NCBI GenBank assembly: GCA_900770075.1
Contig: CAAGIZ010000056.1
Coordinates: 1 to 14,890 of the forward strand
Source of the DNA: Spirochaetia bacterium
Lineage (GTDB): Bacteria; Spirochaetota; Spirochaetia; Treponematales; Treponemataceae
DNA: 14,890 nucleotides
Direction of reading: 5' to 3'
Made by a program: the position numbers and the translations under genes. Numbering within the stretch: position 1 is the first letter of the stretch; the number at the start of each line of letters is the position of its first letter. Positions 1 through 5,840 of the stretch are shown here, piece after piece. The notes under the pieces are model-generated. The model searched no databases. It worked only from the letters and a program-made list of their open reading frames with translations, and was not told the origin of the DNA.

Positions 1-2
1 AT

Positions 3-215
3 CCCATAAAACCTATATGTTTACAATGGAAGTTCTGCTGGCAAATATTCTCCGAAGACGTCTACATTTACGACTCCCTTCTCTCGGCAGGAATTCTCCT
101 CGGATGTCTGGAAATTTTTGCAGGGTGGAAAGTTCTGGAAGTGGGAAATACCGAACACAAAAGCCTTACAAAAACCTGGCAGGGAGCAAGTGCAGGCTGC
201 AGACTTTATTTCTAA
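3..215 (+). CDS. 3' end of an unidentified gene, possibly an outer-membrane beta-barrel protein (partial)
   Basis: This frame is open from the window edge to a TAA at 213-215, giving about 70 residues. The start lies outside the window. I do not recognise the family. The composition looks protein-like, unlike the Arg/Leu-rich competing frame. The last residues read SAGCRLYF before the stop. A C-terminal aromatic residue after a strand of alternating side chains is the known signature of outer-membrane barrel proteins, and a preceding stretch (LEIFAGWKVLEVG) also looks like an amphipathic strand. A membrane helix around LLSAGILLGCLEIF is an alternative reading. Repeat element C starts 11 bases after the stop. 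An open frame of this length can arise by chance, so the call is moderate. Confidence 0.45.
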   Translation, partial: PIKPICLQWKFCWQIFSEDVYIYDSLLSAGILLGCLEIFAGWKVLEVGNTEHKSLTKTWQGASAGCRLYF

Positions 216-225
216 AAAAAAGCAA

Positions 226-343
226 GGCGTTCCTCAAAGTGCGTGCAGCACGCACTTTGTGGCGCTATGTCCGCCCTTCGCCACAGCCGTGGCTCATTGT
301 GCGCCTGGCGCCGCACAACTTCGGGGCTCCCAGCGCTAACGCA
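226..343 (-). repeat. Intergenic modular repeat, element C
   Basis: Read on the - strand, the element opens with TGCGTTAGCGCTGGGAGC (from 343) and closes with GGAACGCC (ending at 226). The outer GCGTT and AACGC can pair. Inside are two copy-specific inverted repeats. One is a perfect 11-bp hairpin with a 3-base loop (arms 235-245 and 249-259). The other has TTGTGC/GCACAA arms near 297-318. On the - strand a T-rich run follows the element (about 215-222). It could therefore help terminate transcripts of the ACT-domain gene, whose stop lies 30 bases upstream on that strand. It shares its scaffold with elements A, B, D and E. Confidence 0.7.
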
Positions 344-372
344 GGCAAAGCCCAAAAGGCAGAAAACTCAGA

Positions 373-642
373 CTAAATTCTGTTCATCGAAGAAAAAACT
401 TTCTCCGCCATGATGTTGATTTCAACGTGCATCTTCTGACTTGTCTCGTTAAGGACAGAACGAAGTTCATCGATGGAGATGTCTGCTGCCTCCAGACTTA
501 CCATCATCATCATAACAAAGTTTCCGGACAAAATCGTCTGGGTGATGTCAGCAATATTTATCTTGTGCTCAGCCAGCAGGGCACTGACTTCTGCAATAAT
601 TCCAACCTTGTCGCTTCCGACAACCGTAATAATAGCATTCAT
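373..642 (-). CDS. ACT-domain protein, UPF0237 family
   Basis: This is an 89-residue protein consisting of a single ACT domain, the usual size for the UPF0237 group. It opens with MNAIITVVGSDKVGIIAEVSALL. The GSDKVGI turn (residues 9-15) corresponds to the ligand-binding loop between the first strand and helix in ACT domains. The second half (SLEAADISIDELRSVLNETSQKMHVEI) fits the rest of the fold. Related ACT-only proteins are thought to bind amino acids or act as regulators; the ligand is unknown. A run of four Met (MMMM) sits in strand 2. The often-linked DUF711/UPF0210 gene is not seen here. The only purine-rich motif, AAAGGA, touches the ATG, so it cannot work as a normal ribosome binding site; see the promoter entry. 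The gene diverges from the rhomboid gene. Confidence 0.88.
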   Translation of the reverse strand: MNAIITVVGSDKVGIIAEVSALLAEHKINIADITQTILSGNFVMMMMVSLEAADISIDELRSVLNETSQKMHVEINIMAEKVFSSMNRI

Positions 643-648
643 TCCTTT

Positions 649-677
649 ATTTTATAAAAACACCGCTTTCTTGACAA
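649..677 (-). promoter_or_regulatory. Sigma70-type promoter for the ACT-domain gene, possibly leaderless
   Basis: On the - strand there is TTGTCA (677-672), a 17-base spacer and TAAAAT (654-649). Each hexamer is one mismatch from consensus. Six bases separate the -10 from the ATG at 642, so the expected +1 is at or next to the start codon. A shifted -10 (TATAAA, 656-651) would give a 15-base spacer and a start one or two bases upstream of the ATG. Confidence 0.6.
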
Positions 678-755
678 TCAAAACCAAAAACTCTTCATCA
701 AAAATCCCTGGAATTTTTCCTCAACGCACCACCTTAAATTTCCGAAAATCAAAGC

Positions 756-1478
756 ATGAAAAAAAATCTGCACCTTTCCTACAACGCACCTGTATCCCTC
801 ACCTTTTCCCTGATCTGCATCTTTGTATTTCTTGCCGACCTGCTGATTTTTAAGAATAAGTTTATTCCCCTGCTTTTTACGGTACCCGGCTGCAGGAATT
901 CACCTTCGCCCTTCGACTGGCTCAATCCCTTCAGCTACATAAGGCTTTTTACCCACGTGCTCGGACACGCAGACGCAAACCACCTTTTGGGAAACCTTTC
1001 CTTTATCCTGCTTCTGGGCCCCCTCATGGAAGAAAAATACGGCTCCGCCATGATTGCCCTCATGGTCACGGTCACGGCTTTTGTCACGGGAATAATAAAT
1101 GCCTGCTTCATTCCGTCTTCGCTTTTAGGTGCCAGCGGACTGGCTTTTATGCTGATTTTGCTCGCCTCCATAAGCACCATCGAAAAAAAACAGCTTCCCC
1201 TGAGCTTTTTTCTCTTAATCGGAGTCTTCGTCTGCAAGGAATTCGTAACACCTTCAGCCTCAGGCGTTTCCACCATAGCCCACATTGCCGGCGGAATCTG
1301 CGGTTCCTTCTTCGGTTTTCTCGTTGCCCCAAAATCATCCCGCTCCGAAAAAAACAGCAGTTCAAAAACCGCCAGAAAAACTTCCCGAAAGACAGAAGAC
1401 AGCCTTTCAGCCTCCCCGCAGAAAAGCAAGCCTCAAAAAGATAGTGACGAAACCATAATCGGAACAATCAGCCTGTAA
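756..1478 (+). CDS. Rhomboid-family intramembrane serine protease
   Basis: This is a 240-residue polytopic membrane protein. Rhomboids cleave transmembrane substrates within the bilayer using a Ser-His dyad. Visible here are an N-terminal membrane segment (about residues 13-32), then HADANHLLGN with the conserved H76 and N80, and a helix continuing to GPLMEEKYG. The active-site motif GASG has S127, and the catalytic His is H176 in the final helix (AHIAGGICGSFFGF). All key residues are present, so the enzyme should be active. After about residue 192 comes a 48-residue hydrophilic Ser/Lys-rich tail, probably cytoplasmic and of unknown role. No ribosome binding site is obvious before the ATG. 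rex starts one base after the stop, so the two genes are probably co-transcribed and translationally coupled. Substrates cannot be deduced. Confidence 0.9.
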   Translation: MKKNLHLSYNAPVSLTFSLICIFVFLADLLIFKNKFIPLLFTVPGCRNSPSPFDWLNPFSYIRLFTHVLGHADANHLLGNLSFILLLGPLMEEKYGSAMIALMVTVTAFVTGIINACFIPSSLLGASGLAFMLILLASISTIEKKQLPLSFFLLIGVFVCKEFVTPSASGVSTIAHIAGGICGSFFGFLVAPKSSRSEKNSSSKTARKTSRKTEDSLSASPQKSKPQKDSDETIIGTISL

Positions 1479-1479
1479 A

Positions 1480-2094
1480 ATGAAAGACCTTCCCCAGCCA
1501 TCCAGAAAAAGACTCCTTACTCTGGCAACCCTGCTTTCCAGCCAGCCGACAGAAAAACAGCGCATAACATCCGCAGAAATAGCAGTCCTCACCGGCTGGG
1601 GAGAGGCAACAGTCCGGCGGGACATCTGGTTTCTGGAACTAAAAGCCGGAAAAAGCAACGGCTACGAGATAAAAGTACTTAAAGAAAAGATAAAAGAAAA
1701 ACTGGGGCTGGTAAAAAACGGCGGAGCCAGACACAACTGCTGCATAGTGGGCTTAGGAAGCCTTGGACAAGCCCTGCTGGAAAACCCGGTCTTTACAGGC
1801 GAAACCTTCAGCATCGCAGCAGGCTTCGATTCAAACCAGAACCGGGTCGAACTGATAAAGTCCAGGGTGCCCCTTTTTCCCACCTTGGATTTAGAAAAGA
1901 TAATCCGCCAGAAACAGATAGAATTTGCCCTTCTGGCAGTGGACGATTCCATGGCCCAGAAGATGACAGACCGCCTCATAAGCTACGGAATAAAAGGACT
2001 GGTAAACTACACAAACGTAATCCTGACCGTCCCCAAAAACTACCCCCTCCAAAACGCCTCCCCCACCCACACCCTGACCAACCTGCTAAAATAA
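1480..2094 (+). CDS. rex: Redox-sensing transcriptional repressor Rex
   Basis: This is a 204-residue protein, close to the usual 210 or so. Rex dimers bind DNA when NAD+ is high and release it when NADH rises, controlling fermentative and respiratory genes. Residues 1-70 form the winged helix, with SAEIAVLTGWGEATVRRDIWFLE matching the helix-turn-helix of the family. Residues 86-204 form the Rossmann domain, with GLGSLG (91-96) as the dinucleotide-binding loop, then AAGFDSN (113-119) and a segment (168-187) ending NYTNVILTVP that is typical of Rex. The C-terminal helix (THTLTNLLK) is the domain-swapped arm. The gene follows the rhomboid gene by one base and lacks a clear ribosome binding site, suggesting coupling. 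A 24-bp palindrome (2098-2121) starts 3 bases after the stop. A near-perfect Rex operator lies 150 bases downstream, before serC. Confidence 0.95.
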   Translation: MKDLPQPSRKRLLTLATLLSSQPTEKQRITSAEIAVLTGWGEATVRRDIWFLELKAGKSNGYEIKVLKEKIKEKLGLVKNGGARHNCCIVGLGSLGQALLENPVFTGETFSIAAGFDSNQNRVELIKSRVPLFPTLDLEKIIRQKQIEFALLAVDDSMAQKMTDRLISYGIKGLVNYTNVILTVPKNYPLQNASPTHTLTNLLK

Positions 2095-2097
2095 CCT

Positions 2098-2121
2098 GGG
2101 GGTGGGCTTAAGCCCACCCCC
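2098..2121. repeat. 24-bp perfect palindrome after rex
   Basis: The sequence 2098-2109 is the exact reverse complement of 2110-2121 (GGGGGTGGGCTT and its partner). As RNA it would form a GC-rich hairpin directly after the rex stop. No T-run follows, so it is not a classical terminator. It may instead protect the 3' end. It sits where the left arm of the adjacent F2a repeat would be expected. Confidence 0.75.
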
Positions 2122-2133
2122 GAGTAAAAGGCC

Positions 2134-2226
2134 CACCGTCTGGCGGGTTTTGCCAGCAAAACCCGTAGCGTGCTCTGCACGCCAGGCACCTTCCTCCCCC
2201 TAAACACAGGGGTATGGGCCCCGCCC
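2134..2226 (+). repeat. F2 repeat, copy a (right half)
   Basis: These 93 bases match 3830-3922 almost base for base, with a handful of substitutions and one compensating insertion/deletion pair. They contain the nested palindromes GTCTGGCGGGTTTTGCCAGC/AAAACCCG and GCGTGC-TCT-GCACGC, a C-rich arm (TCCTCCCCCTAAACAC) and the terminal CCCCGCCC. The G-rich left half seen in copy b is missing. An A-run follows. Confidence 0.8.
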
Positions 2227-2243
2227 ATAAAAAAAACACCTCC

Positions 2244-2259
2244 TGTGAAAATTTTCACA
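2244..2259. promoter_or_regulatory. Rex operator upstream of serC
   Basis: TGTGAAAATTTTCACA is a perfect 16-bp palindrome. With flanks it reads CTGTGAAAATTTTCACAA, matching the published Rex consensus TTGTGAAnnnnTTCACAA except for the first base. It lies 150 bases downstream of the rex stop and 28 bases upstream of the proposed serC -35 element. The sequence match is very strong. That Rex binds here and controls serC is inferred. Confidence 0.85.
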
Positions 2260-2287
2260 ATAAAACACCCAAAAACCCCTGTTTTTC

Positions 2288-2316
2288 TTGCAACTTGTTC
2301 CGAAAAAATCTAAACT
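2288..2316 (+). promoter_or_regulatory. Candidate serC promoter
   Basis: TTGCAA (2288-2293), a 17-base spacer and TAAACT (2311-2316). The expected +1 is near 2323, so repeat element A (from 2326) would form most of the serC 5' leader. The Rex operator is centred about 70 bases upstream of +1. Confidence 0.5.
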
Positions 2317-2325
2317 TCTGTCTGT

Positions 2326-2428
2326 TGCGTTAGGGATGGTAGGGGCGGCGCAAGCCGTTGCGTAGCAATGAAGGCGAAAGCCGGAACCCCGAACAGCCCG
2401 ACCCGTGCAAAAGGCACGGGGAACGCCC
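2326..2428 (+). repeat. Intergenic modular repeat, element A (serC leader)
   Basis: This is the clearest copy of the family. It opens with TGCGTTAGGGATGG and closes with GGAACGCCC; outer GCGTT (2327-2331) can pair with AACGC (2422-2426). Inside, in order, are CGGC-GCAA-GCCG (2346-2357), TTGC-GTA-GCAA (2358-2368), GGC-GAAA-GCC (2373-2382) and CCCGTGC-aaaag-GCACGGG (2402-2420). Two loops are GNRA tetraloops, a hallmark of stable RNA. The overall fold would be a closing stem with several branches. The element lies between the proposed serC promoter and the serC ribosome binding site. Confidence 0.75.
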
Positions 2429-2458
2429 GAAAAAAAATCACAAAGGGGTGAACTTTAA

Positions 2459-3583
2459 ATGTCCAGAGTTTTTAATTTCAGTGCAGGACCGTCATGTCTG
2501 CCGGAAGAAGTTTTAAAGGAATGTGCTGCAGAAATGCTCGACTACAACGGAAGCGGTCAGTCTGTAATGGAAATGAGCCACCGTTCAAAGGATTACGAGC
2601 CTATAATCGAAGATGCAGAAGCAATGATCCGCAAATTGATGAATGTTCCTGAAAACTACAAAATTCTTTTTGTTCAGGGAGGCGGTTCCACACAGTTTGC
2701 AATGGTTGCACAGAACCTGGGCATTCACAACAAGAAAGCTGCCTACATCGAAACCGGTGTCTGGGCAAAAAAGGCCGCAGCAGAGGCAAAAAAACTGGGA
2801 GTTGCGGTTGATGTAATCGCTTCTTCAAAAGACAAAAACTATTCCTATATTCCGAAGGTTGAAAAAATCGAAGGCGACTACGACTACGCTTACATCTGCT
2901 TCAACAACACGATTATGGGAACTCACTACGAATACATCCCGGAAACAGGGAACATTCCGCTGGTTGCAGATATCTCTTCCTGCGTTCTGTCAGAGCCGCT
3001 GGACGTTTCAAAATTCGGTCTGCTCTTTGCGGGAGCACAGAAAAACCTGGCACCTGCCGGAGTAACGCTGGTAATCATCCGCGAAGACCTTATTCCTGAG
3101 CCGGAAAACTGCCTGCCGGGCACACCAACCATGCTTGCCTACAAAACCCACTCAGAAAACGGTTCAATGTACAACACGCCGCCATGCTACACCATCTACG
3201 TTCTGGACAAAGTACTCCATTGGATAGAAAAAAACGGCGGAGCAGAAGGAATGTTAAAACGCAATCAGGAAAAAGCCGCAGTTCTCTACGACTTCCTCGA
3301 CAGTTCTGACTTCTACCACGCAACCACAGAAAAAGGCAGCCGCTCCCTCATGAACGTGCCGTTCCTCACAAAATATTCCACAGGAGCCACAGACGAAGCA
3401 AGCCTTGCCAAAGAAAAAGAAATCAACGACAGGTTCGTAAAAGAAGCCAAAGCCGCCGGTCTGGTAAACCTCAAGGGACACCGTCTGGTAGGAGGAATGC
3501 GCGCTTCAATCTACAACGCCATGCCACTGGAAGGAGTAAAGGCACTGGTAGAATTCATGAAAAAATTCGCCGCCGAAAACTAA
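2459..3583 (+). CDS. serC: Phosphoserine aminotransferase
   Basis: This is a 374-residue PLP enzyme that converts 3-phosphohydroxypyruvate and glutamate to phosphoserine and 2-oxoglutarate, the second step of serine synthesis. It is a soluble homodimer in the family. The N-terminus VFNFSAGPSCLPEEVL is diagnostic. GGGSTQF (74-80) binds the cofactor phosphate, and the Schiff-base lysine is K195 in FAGAQKNLAPAG. The end (HRLVGGMRASIYNAMPLEGVKALVEFM) carries the substrate-binding arginine region. The length matches the usual 360 or so. The ribosome binding site AAAGGGG (2442-2448) sits 10 bases before the ATG. Its partner serA follows on the same strand but 552 bases away, behind repeat elements B, F2b and F2c. 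The upstream Rex operator suggests redox control. Confidence 0.96.
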   Translation: MSRVFNFSAGPSCLPEEVLKECAAEMLDYNGSGQSVMEMSHRSKDYEPIIEDAEAMIRKLMNVPENYKILFVQGGGSTQFAMVAQNLGIHNKKAAYIETGVWAKKAAAEAKKLGVAVDVIASSKDKNYSYIPKVEKIEGDYDYAYICFNNTIMGTHYEYIPETGNIPLVADISSCVLSEPLDVSKFGLLFAGAQKNLAPAGVTLVIIREDLIPEPENCLPGTPTMLAYKTHSENGSMYNTPPCYTIYVLDKVLHWIEKNGGAEGMLKRNQEKAAVLYDFLDSSDFYHATTEKGSRSLMNVPFLTKYSTGATDEASLAKEKEINDRFVKEAKAAGLVNLKGHRLVGGMRASIYNAMPLEGVKALVEFMKKFAAEN

Positions 3584-3602
3584 AAAAGCCGGGTAAAAAA
3601 GA

Positions 3603-3696
3603 GGGCGTTCCCTGCGCAGGCGCAGGTCGGGCTTTCCGCCGCTTGCTGCGCGCGGTGCTACGCACTGCCAAAGGCACGGCTCCAATCCCTAACGCA
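3603..3696 (-). repeat. Intergenic modular repeat, element B
   Basis: On the - strand it opens with TGCGTTAGGGATTGGAGC (from 3696) and closes with GGGAACGCCC. Outer GCGTT (3695-3691) pairs with AACGC (3609-3605). The hairpins are GTGC-TAC-GCAC (3655-3665, + strand), TGCC-AAA-GGCA (3666-3676) and CCTGCGC-AG-GCGCAGG (3611-3626). The GTGC-GTA-GCAC stem occupies the place of TTGC-GTA-GCAA in element A: same loop, compensated stem change. Confidence 0.75.
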
Positions 3697-3714
3697 AGCC
3701 ACCGCCCAAAAAAA

Positions 3715-3922
3715 GCCGGGTTATTAGGGGCAGAGCCCCTAAGCAGTGCCGCGGAGAGTGGGGGTTTTAGGGGGAGAGAGGCGCTAAAAAACACTGTTCT
3801 GAACCTTCAAAAATCATTGAAGGAAAGAACACCGTCTGGCGGGTTTTGCCAGCAAAACCCGTAGCGTGCTCCGCACGCAGGCACCTCTCTCCCCCTAAAC
3901 ACCGGGGTATGGGTCCCCGCCC
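3715..3922 (+). repeat. F2 repeat, copy b (complete)
   Basis: It opens with TTAGGGGCAGAGCCCCTAAG (from 3724, itself a hairpin), followed by GCAGTGCCGCGGA and a G-rich arm (GGGGGAGAGAGG, 3773-3784). The matching C-rich arm (CCTCTCTCCCCC) lies at about 3884-3895. Between the arms sit nested palindromes: CCTTCAA-aaatca-TTGAAGG inside TGTTCT/AGAACA, then the CTGGC/GCCAG plus GGGTTTT/AAAACCC block and GCGTGC-TCC-GCACGC. It closes with GGGGTATGGGTCCCCGCCC. Its right 93 bases match copy a. Confidence 0.8.
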
Positions 3923-3948
3923 AAAAAACCGGGTTTTGCCAGCATGCC

Positions 3949-4073
3949 CGGGTTCTTAGGGGCAAAGCCCCTAAGCAGTGCCGCGGAAGGTGGGGGGTTT
4001 AGGGGGAGGAAGGAGCTCGCTTCTGAAGTAGGGCTTCTTCCTCCCCCTAACTCCCGGGGTATGGGCCCCGCCC
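3949..4073 (+). repeat. F2 repeat, copy c (short interior)
   Basis: The left end (TTAGGGGCAAAGCCCCTAAG, GCAGTGCCGCGGA, then TTTAGGGGGAGGAAGG) and the right end (CTTCCTCCCCCTAACTCC, GGGGTATGGGCCCCGCCC) match copy b. The interior is different and shorter: only about 20 bases, containing CTTCTGAAG. It lies in tandem with copy b, 26 bases away, and ends 62 bases before the serA start. Its sequence keeps one frame open into serA and creates a false 64-codon extension. Confidence 0.8.
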
Positions 4074-4135
4074 ATAAAAAAAAAGCCCACTTAAAAAAAT
4101 CAAAAAATATTTTGAAAAAAAACAGGAGAAAATAC

Positions 4136-5317
4136 ATGTTTAAAATCCAGACCTTAAATAAAATCAGTTCCATCGGACTGGACAAGTTCCCGCGGGACAG
4201 CTACGAAGTTGCCTCAGAACTCAACAACCCGGACGCAATCCTCGTCCGCTCGGCAGACATGCACGAAATGACCCTTTCAGAAAACACAAAGGCAGTAGCC
4301 CGGGCAGGAGCCGGAACAAACAACATCCCCTGCAAGGAACTGGCAGAAAAAGGCGTAGTAGTATTCAACACTCCGGGAGCCAATGCCAACGCCGTAAAGG
4401 AACTGGTAATCCTTTCACTTTTGATTTCCAGCCGTCCTGTTGTGACAGCAAACAAGTGGGTAAACACAGAACTCACCGGCAAAGGAGATGAAATCGCAGC
4501 CCTGGCAGAAAAAGGAAAGTCAAAATTCGTAGGGCCGGAACTTAAAGGCAAGACACTGGGCGTAATCGGACTGGGTGCCATCGGAGCACAGGTTGCAAAC
4601 ACCGCCATCGCCCTGGGTATGAACGTAATCGGCTACGACCCTTTCCTTTCCGTAAAGGCAGCCCTTTCCCTTGACCACAACGTAAAGGTTTCTGAAACTC
4701 TGGAAGGAATTTACACAAAGGCAGACTACATTACAATCCACGTTCCGCAGACAGACGAAACAAAGGGAATGATAAACGCCTCTTCCCTCAAGACCATGAA
4801 AAACGGCGTAAGGATTATCAACCTTGCCCGGGGCGGACTTGTAAACAACGCTGACATTCTTGCAGCCATCGAAAGCGGAAAAGTAGCCGCCCATGTAACG
4901 GACTTTGCAGACGAAGCCCTCATGAACAACGACAAGGTTATCTGCCTTCCGCACCTGGGTGCTTCAACCCCGGAAGCCGAAGACAACTGCGCCGCTATGG
5001 CAGTAAAGGAACTGAGGGACTTCCTTGAAACAGGAACCATCGTCAATTCCGTAAACTTCCCGCGGGCAGCAATTGACTCTGCAATCCCGGCCAGCGGAAC
5101 CCGCCTGTGCATTCCCCATAAAAACGTTCCGGGCATGATTGCAAAATTCACCACGATTTTGGGAGATGCCAAACTCAACATTGCAGGAATCGTAGACCAG
5201 AGCCGCGGCGACATTGCCTATGCCCTGATTGACGTAGACGGAAAAGTAGGCGAAGAAACCTTAGCCCTGCTCAAAGACTGCGAAGCCGTAATAAGCGTCC
5301 GCCCGATTTTTGCATAA
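4136..5317 (+). CDS. serA: D-3-phosphoglycerate dehydrogenase, ACT-containing short form
   Basis: This is a 393-residue NAD-dependent dehydrogenase that oxidises 3-phosphoglycerate to 3-phosphohydroxypyruvate, the committed step of serine synthesis. The Rossmann loop is GLGAIG (145-150). Catalytic residues are R232 in LARGG, E260 in DFADEAL and H273 in LPHLGAST. The last 75 residues (KNVPGMIAKFTTILGDAKLNIAGI...) form an ACT domain, the usual seat of serine feedback inhibition. The larger intervening domain of long SerA forms is absent. I chose the ATG at 4136 because AGGAG (4124-4128) is correctly spaced and the protein then begins at the conserved N-terminus (FKIQTLNKIS). An in-frame ATG at 3944 only reads through repeat F2c. 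No promoter is obvious in the A-rich 60 bases upstream. A strong terminator follows. Confidence 0.94.
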   Translation: MFKIQTLNKISSIGLDKFPRDSYEVASELNNPDAILVRSADMHEMTLSENTKAVARAGAGTNNIPCKELAEKGVVVFNTPGANANAVKELVILSLLISSRPVVTANKWVNTELTGKGDEIAALAEKGKSKFVGPELKGKTLGVIGLGAIGAQVANTAIALGMNVIGYDPFLSVKAALSLDHNVKVSETLEGIYTKADYITIHVPQTDETKGMINASSLKTMKNGVRIINLARGGLVNNADILAAIESGKVAAHVTDFADEALMNNDKVICLPHLGASTPEAEDNCAAMAVKELRDFLETGTIVNSVNFPRAAIDSAIPASGTRLCIPHKNVPGMIAKFTTILGDAKLNIAGIVDQSRGDIAYALIDVDGKVGEETLALLKDCEAVISVRPIFA

Positions 5318-5360
5318 ACGGCAAAGTACCGCTGACGCAATTTTTTAATTATACAGAACA

Positions 5361-5412
5361 GGGGCTGTCCTTTTGTGCAGTTTTTGCACTTTCCGGACAG
5401 CCCCTTTTTTTT
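5361..5412 (+). terminator. Rho-independent terminator of serA
   Basis: GGGGCTGTCC (5361-5370) pairs perfectly with GGACAGCCCC (5395-5404). A smaller hairpin nests inside (GTGCA 5375-5379 with TGCAC 5385-5389). Eight T follow at 5405-5412. It sits 43 bases after the serA stop and separates serA from trxA. Confidence 0.92.
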
Positions 5413-5497
5413 GCTTTTCTTTTTTTGAGTTTTCGCTTATTTTATGATAAGGGGATGAGGGAAAAAAACAGGTCAAACGCATTATGGGAGGTATTTT

Positions 5498-5806
5498 ATG
5501 GAAATAACCCTTACAAAGGAAAATTTTGAAACTGAAGTTTTAAAATCGGAACTTCCGGTTCTTGTTGATTTTTGGGCGTCCTGGTGCGGACCATGCAAAA
5601 TGCTTGCACCGACAGTTGCACAGATTGCAGAAGAATACAGCGGAAAGGTAAAGGTGGGCAAGGTAAACGTCGATGAACAGGACGAACTTTCCAGGGAATA
5701 CGGCATAGTGAGCATACCCACCGTAATCCTCTTCAAAAACGGCCAGCCTGTAAAGACTTCTGTGGGTCTGGTTCCAAAAGAAACCTTAACCGCAATGTTC
5801 AACTAA
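5498..5806 (+). CDS. trxA: Thioredoxin
   Basis: This is a 102-residue protein with a single thioredoxin fold, slightly under the usual 105-110. It reduces protein disulfides in the cytoplasm and is itself recycled by thioredoxin reductase, which is not in this window. The active site is WASWCGPCK, with C30 and C33. The cis-proline loop is SIPT with P74, and the buried Asp is D24 in VDFWAS. There is no signal peptide, so it is cytoplasmic. The ribosome binding site GGGAGG (5486-5491) is 6 bases before the ATG. The preceding terminator makes it a separate transcript. A TATGAT at 5443-5448 could be the -10, but no good -35 is visible. A 12-bp palindrome (GGGCAGCTGCCC, 5807-5818) begins immediately after the stop. 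Confidence 0.96.
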   Translation: MEITLTKENFETEVLKSELPVLVDFWASWCGPCKMLAPTVAQIAEEYSGKVKVGKVNVDEQDELSREYGIVSIPTVILFKNGQPVKTSVGLVPKETLTAMFN

Positions 5807-5840
5807 GGGCAGCTGCCCTGCCCCGTCTGACGGAAAATTC

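Noticed and set aside
17..376. Open frame of 119 codons on the + strand
   Set aside because: It runs through repeat C, is rich in Arg/Leu without domain character, and competes with a more protein-like frame (3-215).
671..676. Perfect TTGACA as a -35 for the rhomboid gene
   Set aside because: No acceptable -10 lies 16-18 bases downstream; the same bases fit the divergent - strand promoter much better.
2040..2228. - strand open frame (62 codons from the ATG at 2228) with an excellent AGGAGGTG site (2244-2237) next to the Rex operator
   Set aside because: The frame consists of F2 repeat sequence and antisense of rex, has no recognisable protein features, and no promoter was found. The site may be a chance effect.
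2326..2428. tRNA gene suggested by the cloverleaf-like fold of element A
   Set aside because: There is no T-loop or CCA-type acceptor arrangement, and the hairpins vary between copies.
226..4073. CRISPR array
   Set aside because: The repeats differ in spacing, orientation and length, the spacers are not unique, and no cas genes are present.
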